A stretch of 64,000 nt of DNA from Cyclina sinensis (lineage: Eukaryota; Mollusca; Bivalvia; Venerida; Veneridae). Positions within the stretch are counted from its first letter, which is position 1. Each line of letters starts with the position of its first letter. A program made the position numbers and the translations under genes. Shown here piece after piece: positions 56,601-64,000 of this stretch. The DNA lies in contig JAAONU010000003.1 of the NCBI GenBank assembly GCA_012932295.1, positions 33,280,361-33,344,360 of the forward strand, in the 5' to 3' direction. The notes below the pieces were generated by a model. That model ran no database searches. It was not told the DNA's origin and saw only the letters and a program-made list of their open reading frames with translations.

Positions 56601-59600
56601 TTTGTGTCAGCTCTGTATCTCATCTGTATAAGATTTTTAAAAAGAAACTGGAAAAACCTTTCACCATTTCAAAACCATGTGTCACAAACTGTCAATCCTT
56701 CTGTTTGCACATATATAATATACAATATTTAGTCAATAGTCAAGATGGATGCGTAGTGTTATTGCTTAACTTACTAAACAAAAGGCACTTTGACAGGGAG
56801 CATTCTGGTACATTTGTCACATATAATCAGTGACAGCTGTTGTTGTAACTTCTTTGATAGATGTCAAGAAGGAGGAAGCATTTCCAATGATTATTTTACA
56901 AATTTATTCAGTACTTCATAATATAAAGATAGCCTGTCATACCCTGTATACTTTACAAAACTTTTAACAGTTTAGAGCAAAATGATGCATAAAAACTCAA
57001 GTTCAAAGCCAATTCAGTGTTTTCACATTGGCATGTTCCATTATTTCAAAGATGGGGATGGTAATGTTACTCAGATGATGCAGTCATGGCATATTGATTA
57101 AGATATACATTGTACATATATCTATATAAATATTTACATATATTATTCCATTATATCCAGACTGGCTCAGGGAAGACCTACACCATGGGAACAGGATTTG
57201 ATGTAAACATTCCAGAAGCAGAAATCGGTATAATTCCCAGGGCAGTGGACCATTTATTTAAGGGCATTGAAGAAAGGAGAAAACAGGCCATAGAAAACAA
57301 TGAACCACCTCCAGACTTTAAAGTTAATGCACAGTTTATGGAGGTAAACCAGCTTAAATGTATTTATTTGATAATTGGCAGTTAACTTTTGTTAATATTT
57401 TTTGCACACTTAACCCTGAACATGCTGAAATTTTTCTAATGGATTAGCCCAGCTTTGAATTTGGAACAGTCCATTCAAAATTTAAGGGATTTCAATATCA
57501 AAATACAAAAATGGAGCTACCAACAGTATAGAGCCTGGTCAGACTGCACGGATGTGCAGGCTGGCCTGGCTCTATACTGGTGGCAAAGGCTAATCACTTT
57601 TGGTTCCAGCAGGTTAAGGGTTAAGTTGTCTGTTCTTTAGTGATTTCAGTGCATACATGTACTTCATAAAGTCTAAAAGGATGTATTGCTTCTGTTTTAA
57701 ATCCATATTGGGAATTGAAAGAAAGCTTATTTATAGTTAAAAGGTTATTCAATTATTGCTTTAATAAGACTTTTTATTTACATTTCAGCTGTACAATGAA
57801 GAAATACTTGATCTGTTGGATACAGCCAGAGATCCAGAGAGCAGGGTATTACAGTTATTTTCATTTTACTCTCACGTCCTTGCTCTCACCACTGCATTTT
57901 CATTTTGGTAGTCATTGCAGTCAGACGTTTGCAATATACTGACATCTTGGCAGCACCTTCTGATTCACTTTAATAAAACTTGACATTTCAGTGCTCAGTG
58001 CAGAAAGGTTACCAGTACTTCAAAGCTTTACAACCTTTCTGCATTCCATCAATTTGATCTTGATCTTTCTTAGGACAAGTGAGCAGTGTATCTAGATAAA
58101 AGATTTTAGAATTATGGTTAGGCTTCAAAGCATATAAGTGTAACCTCCAAGCTTTTATTTCAGGTTGTACTTAGCCCACTCTCCAGTAATGCTATAACCA
58201 GCTCAAAATGATTTTACATCATATAATTGTGTTACATGTATATATGTGCAGTGTACAATTATAAGGATAATTTTATCAAGAAAATAGTAAAAGTAAGATA
58301 TGATTTTAGTGACTAGATTACTCAGTGTTTCAGGTCAGTGAAATGTTGTTTTTCCAGGGTCATAAAAGCAACATTAAGATCCATGAAGATGCATCTGGTG
58401 GTATATATGTTGTTGGTAACACTACCAGGCTTGTCTATTCTCTACAAGAGGTGAGTTATTTTTAACCATTAGTGACAACCTTTTTAATATCAATCAGTAT
58501 TTTATAGAATCATGTGAATTCCTCATAAAATTTTAATCTACTGAAAACTTTTTTTCTGCTTAGTAAATATGACATTTTTAAATTTGCTGAGGTAAGCGGT
58601 TTTCTCACATTAAGAAATGATGACATAAATGCAATATTTATCAGTGTAAGAAATTGTCTCCAGTTTTGCTTCATTTAAATGTAAGACAATGTTAGAGAGT
58701 TCCCATTTTCTGTGTTGACTGTATTATGTATATTTTAGACAATGCAGTGTCTACAAAGTGGGGCTTTATCTCGGGCTACAGCTAGTACAAACATGAATGC
58801 CACATCATCCAGATCTCATGCCATATTCACATTGCATATAAAACAACACAGGGTAGTCAAAGAAGAGGTAGGTAACAGTGCTAGTTATACCATATGAAGA
58901 TAATATGGAAGTTGATGATATGAAGAAGGATAAAGGATTATAGGAAGATGGTAATGTTTTGAGTATAGGTGTATGTGCCAGAGTGAACAGTGTAATATGG
59001 TTATGATATTTCGAAAAATACATAAGCAAAATACTATAGATATTTTGTGCCAGGTGTGAAATAGCAATGTTTTATCTTACATAAAGGTCAGGAACAGTTA
59101 TACTAAGGTTCAGCTTACATAGCCTGGTGGCTGTAAACTCTTTGAAACTTTAATTTCACATATTAAGAAAGCAGGACTTACTTGTAAATGAAATAACTTG
59201 AAACTTGAAAAATATTTTTTTCATTGTTTTAGCTTTCAGGTTATTACAAAGTTTTCTGTAGGGTATGGGAAAAACTGAATGTTTCAAGTATGTTTTATTT
59301 CAGCATAGAGGAAGCATTAAGGAAGAAATTTAAATACCTTGCCTTACATGACAGATTATAAATAAAATTATTTCAGTTTTTCTTTTTATTATTTTTTTTT
59401 ATTTTGCTGATGTGTACATAATTTTCTGATTTTACAACTTATAGCAAGTACTCATAGAAGATGTAGGGGAAGAGGGTAATGGTATGGTACAGAGCAATGA
59501 CAGTCTGACAGAGTTTGAAACCTTGACTGCAAAATTCCACTTTGTTGATCTGGCAGGCTCTGAAAGGTTGAAGAGAACTGGTGCTACTGGAGATCGGGCC

Positions 59601-62600
59601 AAAGAAGGCATTTCCATCAATTGTGGACTGGTCAGTACTTGTTTTCTTTGGATGGGCAATGCTAAAGGAGATAAGATTAGACACAAGACCTTGTTATACA
59701 TGTTGTACATTCCACATCTTTGTATAACATGTTATCAGTAGGCAACACAGATAATTGTTTGAAAGAGTGAGAAGACAAAAAAAAAATCCTACTGGAAGCA
59801 GAGGGATTTGGCACCAAAATAGTCCATTATGTACTAAAAGAAGAATTATATTTGTATATAAGCATAGTTATGGTCAAATGCACACCAGCCTATAATTGTA
59901 TGAAACAAGCCTCTGGCAACTGTGTCAGGAAATCGATTCTTTGGATCAGTGGACTAGAGCATTGGTTTTCAATGCAGGATGACCTGAGTTTGAATTCTGC
60001 TCTGGGTGATCTTTTCCAAGATGCATTGTATCCTACTGTTAGGAACTTTCATGTCCGTAAGAAAATGGAGGTTATTGTTGGCCTTAATTCTGTAATAGAT
60101 TGTAAGTTTGAATGGCCTGGCTACAAAATGTTGAAACTTTTGCAGCTAAGTTAAGACCAGCTTGTTTGTTGTCTGTGACAACTTTATACTGTTAAATGCT
60201 AAAGGGAAAAGAAAGAAAATTGAATTTTTTTCTCTCCCATATTCTAGCAAAAATCATATTTAATATTTTTGTCTTTAAAGTACAAATACAGAATGCAATA
60301 TAGCCTTTATTGTCTTGCCAAAGTAGGTCTGAATCTAGACATCACAGTATGCTATATGTCTTATTTTGTCACTCTTACAGGAGTGACAGTGATACAAAAA
60401 ATGCCATTGCAATACATAGAGGATATTCAAGTTTTTTCTACAAATATGGGATTTATTTTCATTGAGTGGTATGAAAATAAATATTTCACAAGTGGCGATA
60501 GCCACGAGTGAAATATGATAATTTTCGTACCACGAGATGAAAATAAATCTCGTATTTATAGAAAAAACTTGAATTTTCTGTTTATTATATACTTTCTCTC
60601 TTTTTTGACCTTATGATTCGAAAGAAGTCCTCTTTAATTTTGTGTATTGGCTGAATTTAGAAGAAAGTAGTCCGGCAAAACACCTGTCCAGTGAAAATAC
60701 GGAAAATATGTTTCACTGAAGTGAAAAATAAATTTTTACAGTGAAAATACGGAAAATGAAAATATGCATTTTATTTCATCAATATTTCTCAATATTTCAT
60801 TTATAAGTATATAATAAATATTATTTTTTTCTGTAAATTCCAGCTTGCTTTAGGAAATGTGATCTCAGCTCTAGGTGATAAGACAAAGAAAGGATCTCAT
60901 GTGCCTTATAGAGACTCTAAACTAACACGCCTGTTACAAGATTCTCTTGGAGGCAATAGCAGAACTTTAATGATCGCGTGTGTATCTCCATCAGATAGAG
61001 ACTTCATGGAGACATTAAATACATTAAAATATGCAAATCGTGCTAGGAATATAAAGAACAAAGTGATAGCCAATCAGGATAAGGCCAGTAAACAGTTAGC
61101 CATATTACGACAGGAGATAATGTTACTTCAGCAAGAGTTGATGGAATACAAAACGGTATGAAATATTTGAAATGAAATAATCTTTTTCTTGTAGCTACAA
61201 AAATAGAATCATTCTTTTAACTTTACTATGACATAATTGATAAAAAAGCAGCTAGACAGAAGTTTTCAATGTATTAGCTTAATAAGCACTGGAACAACTG
61301 GGGAGAAAATGCATGGGATATGTATTGTATTGACTAATAATTGTTCATTGCTGTAAGGAAGGTGAATCATTTTAAGATGTCACTCAACATCTGTGCAGAT
61401 CAGTTACATTTTTTCTGTTTAAAAACTGAAATGTATCTGTAAAATTATTTTGACTGCACTATAAATGAAGTTCTTATACCCTTGTATTTTTGAAAATGGC
61501 CATGTTTCATTTGTATCATGTATTGAAATAAAATTGACAGATTTCAGGTATGTTTTTCAAAAATGGGAAATAACTAACCTCGTTTCTTTGGTCTAGGCTG
61601 TTTGCTTTAAAATCTTATAAATTAGTTTGATAATAGCATTTTTAGCTCCACTTTTCGAAGAAAAAAGTGGAGCTTTTGTCATGACCCCCTTGTCAGCGTC
61701 GGCGTTGGTTAACGTTTTTGTTAAGGTCCATTTCTCAGAAACTATCAAAACTGTTTACTTCAAATTAGGAATACATGTTCACTATCAAAATGCGACACCA
61801 TTTCTCAAGGGCAGAAAACCCTCAAATTTATTTTGCAAAGTTATGCCCCTTTTTTCAACTTAAAATTTATTGGTTAACCTTTTTGTTAATGTCCATTTCT
61901 CAAAAAGTGTCCAAGATATTCCATTCAATCTTGGAATACTTGATCACCAGCAAGAACCCTGCAAAGATTATTGGTACCCATGTCCCTGGGGTCAAAGTTT
62001 GTATATATATAAGTATATATATGTATAAGTTTGCTTATATATAGGGAAATAAAATCCTTAAGCCTAGAAATAAACTTTAACTTACATAGGATGGGTAAGT
62101 ACTCCCCTCCACTTCTGCTTGGGGACCCCCCTACCCCCCCCCCCCCAACCACTCCCCCGGGTATTACCCCCATCCTCCGGCTTACCCCTCCCCCACTCCC
62201 CCCATCCCTGGGCATTACCACCCCCGCCCCCCCCCCCCCCCCCAAAAAAAAAAAATAAAAATAAAATAAAAAAATAAAATAAAAAAAATTTTTTTCATTA
62301 AAATTATCTTTTTTCTTTTTAAATATGTAGGTACTTTACTTGACTTCCCACTTGACTTGACTTCCCCCCCCCAACCCCCTCCACCCCAGGTCTTTTTTCA
62401 TCTTTATTGGAAAAGAACTTAAGCTTTGAAATAAACTTTAAGCTTACATGAGATTGGTCAGTACTCCCCCCCCCCACCACCACCACCACCTCCCCCCACA
62501 ACCTCCATCACCCAATTTTTTTTTAGATACATAGATACTTGACTCCCCAATGCATTTTTTTCACTTGGGCCTCTTGTTTGACTTGGCTATTTATTTGTTA

Positions 62601-63071
62601 TCCAGCACTGAGAAAAGTGGAGCATGCTGTCTGCGGACAGGTCTTGTTTAAAGGTGAAATATTCTAAAAGTTGGCCATTATTGTTATTTTTAGATTTCAA
62701 AGATACAGTCTTAAACAAAATATTTCTGTCTCTTTTCCCCCTTTTGAAAATCAGATTTGCGTGCAGCAAGTTCTAGAGTTTTAATGAATATTAACTATTT
62801 ACTTGACACAGGGTAAACGAATTGTAGATAGTGAAGGTGTGGAGACCACTAGTGATATATTCAATGAAAACACCATGCTTCAGTCAGAGAATGACAAACT
62901 TCGATCCAGAATCAAAGCCCTGAACGAAACTGTAGAACAGCTGACTGTACGAAACACAGAACTCTTAGCAGAACAAGCAGTCACATCTCTAGGGAATGCC
63001 GCTGGTGACCCAGGTAGTGAAGAGGTGGTAGCATTGATCAAAAAATATGTAAAGGAATTAGAGGAATTAAG
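53475..63071 (+). CDS. KIF21: KIF21-family kinesin, motor domain half (partial)
   Basis: Nine exons with consistent phases: 53,475-53,654; 55,226-55,268; 57,161-57,343; 57,789-57,845; 58,358-58,450; 58,739-58,867; 59,445-59,630; 60,844-61,155; 62,812-63,071, about 480 residues. They encode a kinesin motor: RIRPQ, P-loop GQTGSGKT split between exons 2 and 3, switch I NATSSRSH, switch [17 protein letters not shown] and [20 protein letters not shown] neck and coiled coil follow ([18 protein letters not shown]). The MGTGFDVNI and GKRI.D.EGVE phrases are specific to KIF4/21 types, and the order and wording fit KIF21. Vertebrate KIF21A/B are plus-end kinesins that limit microtubule growth, with a C-terminal WD40 domain; the rest would lie beyond 64,000. 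The A/B split cannot be applied. All exons are intact, so the gene is probably functional. The start-codon exon was not found. Confidence 0.93.
55226..55268 (+). CDS. KIF21: KIF21 exon (start of P-loop)
   Basis: Acceptor TCTTTTCAG, donor GTTGGT. Encodes [14 protein letters not shown]. Confidence 0.92.
55669..55742 (+). repeat. C-rich low-complexity tract in KIF21 intron
   Basis: Runs of C with scattered A and T, including about 14 consecutive C near 55,690. The rest of this intron shows no other feature. Confidence 0.9.
57161..57343 (+). CDS. KIF21: KIF21 exon (P-loop end)
   Basis: Acceptor TTATATCCAG, donor GTAAAC. Encodes [16 protein letters not shown] to [10 protein letters not shown]. 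Confidence 0.95.
57789..57845 (+). CDS. KIF21: KIF21 exon
   Basis: Acceptor TACATTTCAG, donor GTATTA. Encodes [19 protein letters not shown]. Confidence 0.92.
58358..58450 (+). CDS. KIF21: KIF21 exon
   Basis: Acceptor TTTTTCCAG, donor GTGAGT. Encodes [20 protein letters not shown] and following residues. Confidence 0.93.
58739..58867 (+). CDS. KIF21: KIF21 exon (switch I)
   Basis: Acceptor TATATTTTAG, donor GTAGGT. Encodes [16 protein letters not shown], then [15 protein letters not shown]. Confidence 0.94.
59445..59630 (+). CDS. KIF21: KIF21 exon (switch II)
   Basis: Acceptor AACTTATAG, donor GTCAGT. Encodes an acidic surface loop, then [20 protein letters not shown] and [10 protein letters not shown]. 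Confidence 0.95.
60424..60574. mobile_element. 151-bp palindromic element in KIF21 intron
   Basis: The first half (ATTCAAGTTTTTTCTACAAA) and the second half, reversed, match over nearly the whole length, centred on GTGGCGATAGCCAC. A fold-back MITE without coding capacity. Confidence 0.8.
60844..61155 (+). CDS. KIF21: KIF21 exon (motor end and neck)
   Basis: Acceptor AAATTCCAG, donor GTATGA. Encodes [40 protein letters not shown] and the start of the coiled coil, [17 protein letters not shown]. Confidence 0.95.
61644..62625. mobile_element. Repeat element bounded by AGCTCCACTTTT motifs, KIF21 intron
   Basis: Starts with a hairpin (AGCTCCACTTTT, six bases, then complement; 61,644-61,674) and ends with GAAAAGTGGAGC (62,612-62,623), the inverted motif. 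The interior has two diverged units with GTCCATTTCTCA and AAACTTTAACTTACATAGGA, plus C-rich and A-rich runs (62,125-62,290, 62,465-62,500). Confidence 0.6.
62812..63071 (+). CDS. KIF21: KIF21 exon (coiled coil)
   Basis: Acceptor TGACACAG, donor GTAAAA. Encodes [20 protein letters not shown] and heptad-rich sequence to VKELEEL. It ends in phase 2, so a further exon must follow beyond the window. Confidence 0.93.
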
Positions 63072-63424
63072 GTAAAATATATGTCAGTTAAATTTATTAG
63101 TTTGATAATTTTTCCACTGATTTGCAGCATAAACTTTGTGAAGAAATCTCATTAATTAAGAAAGAGTGAAATAATTTTACACAGGCTAACAGTTTTACTA
63201 ACAAATTTTCACTTGTCTTCAAATATAAAGAAAAAAGAATTTCTTTTACTTATCTTTCTCATATTTTCTCTGATAACAGTTGTAATTTTAGTTTCTTGGG
63301 TCATTTATGACATCAGGTCTGTGACAAATAAAGACTTATTACATGTTTATTCATGTGGTCAAAGGTCTCTATCACAAGCTGAACTGGTTTTAACTGGTTC
63401 TTGTCCAGTCAATAACTTTGTTAT

Positions 63425-64000
63425 TATAAGGTGGATTTTAAAATAACTTGGTATAAATGTGTGGCACAATTAGATGACATGTCATGCACAAGACCTGGGT
63501 CTTTAGCTCAAAGGTCAAGGTCACACTTAGGCTTCAAAAGTCATTTTTGAGATAATGCAGTGATGGTCATGTCCCGTCTGTATCTTTGTCATTCCGATTG
63601 GATTTTAAAATAACTTGGCATAATGTGTGGCACAATTAGACGACACGTCATGCGCAAGACCAGGGTCTCTAGCTCAAAGGTCAAGGTCACACTTAGGCTT
63701 CAAAGGTCATTTTTGAGATAATGCAGTGATGGTCGTGTCTGGTCTGTATCATTGTCATTCACAATTGGATTTTAAAATAACTTGGCATAAATGTGTTGCA
63801 CAATTAGACGACGTGTCATGCACAAGACCTGGGTCTGTAGTTCAAAGGTCAAGGTAACACCAAGGCTTCAAATATCATTTTTTTGATGATAATGCAGTGA
63901 TGGTCGTGTCCGGTCTGTTTCTTTGTCATTTACAGATAGTTTTTAAAATAATGTGGCAAAAATTTGTTGCACATTACGACAACATGTCTTGCACAAGACC
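63425..64000 (+). repeat. ~165-bp tandem repeats in KIF21 intron
   Basis: At least three and a half copies of a unit with GGATTTTAAAATAACTTGGC, CGACACGTCATGCGCAAGAC, CAAAGGTCAAGGTCACAC and GATAATGCAGTGATGGTCGT. Cut by the window edge. Confidence 0.9.

Noticed and set aside
57455..57640. 61-codon intronic open frame
   Set aside because: Lies in a KIF21 intron, no homology signal, resembles dispersed repeat DNA (CTGGCCTGGCTCTATACTGG).

Overview
The window is eukaryotic nuclear DNA: AT-rich, with spliced genes on both strands, long introns and dense interspersed and tandem repeats. The repeat style (palindromic fold-back elements, ~145-170 bp tandem blocks rich in AGGTCA motifs, Gypsy elements, Jockey/CR1-type LINE pieces, tRNA-headed SINEs) and the kinesin sequence suggest a lophotrochozoan, most likely a marine bivalve. 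That assignment is inference; no species can be named from the sequence.

Cellular genes. (1) A three-exon FkbM-type methyltransferase gene (+, 9,720-11,259) with an N-terminal membrane anchor and an apparent frameshift near its 3' end. (2) A first coding exon of an unrecognised gene (-, 44,457-44,619). (3) The motor-domain half of a KIF21-family kinesin (+, nine exons, 53,475-63,071), which continues beyond the window. The exon carrying the KIF21 start codon was not found. Genes 2 and 3 point away from each other, and the 9 kb between them is full of palindromic elements.

Layout. 0.65-5.2 kb: an old transposon copy containing a composite of minisatellites. 9.7-11.3 kb: the methyltransferase gene. 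11.5-31.4 kb: a segmental duplication. Copy A (11.5-14.8 kb) ends in a 100-N gap; copy B (16.4-31.4 kb) is split by a 10.7 kb Gypsy retrotransposon at 17,700-28,375 on the minus strand. Both copies carry a 29-bp satellite that looks amplified from one end of the 0.65-5.2 kb transposon family. 31.4-43.4 kb: a nest of LINE fragments, a SINE and a second, short-LTR Gypsy element. 44.4-52.6 kb: orphan exon, palindromic and inverted-repeat elements, one unrecognised 128-aa ORF. 53.4-64 kb: the kinesin.

Most notable. The first Gypsy element has an intact extra ORF of 421 codons between integrase and the 3' LTR. It encodes two C2H2-like zinc fingers and a coiled-coil/basic tail, and a strong 3' splice-acceptor sequence lies just before its ATG, so it may be made from a spliced subgenomic RNA. 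Separately, 44.8-46.8 kb combines a fold-back element containing perfect ~54-58 bp palindromes, repeated inverted GGAATGAA/TTCATTCC motifs and the 128-aa ORF, which may be one undescribed mobile unit.
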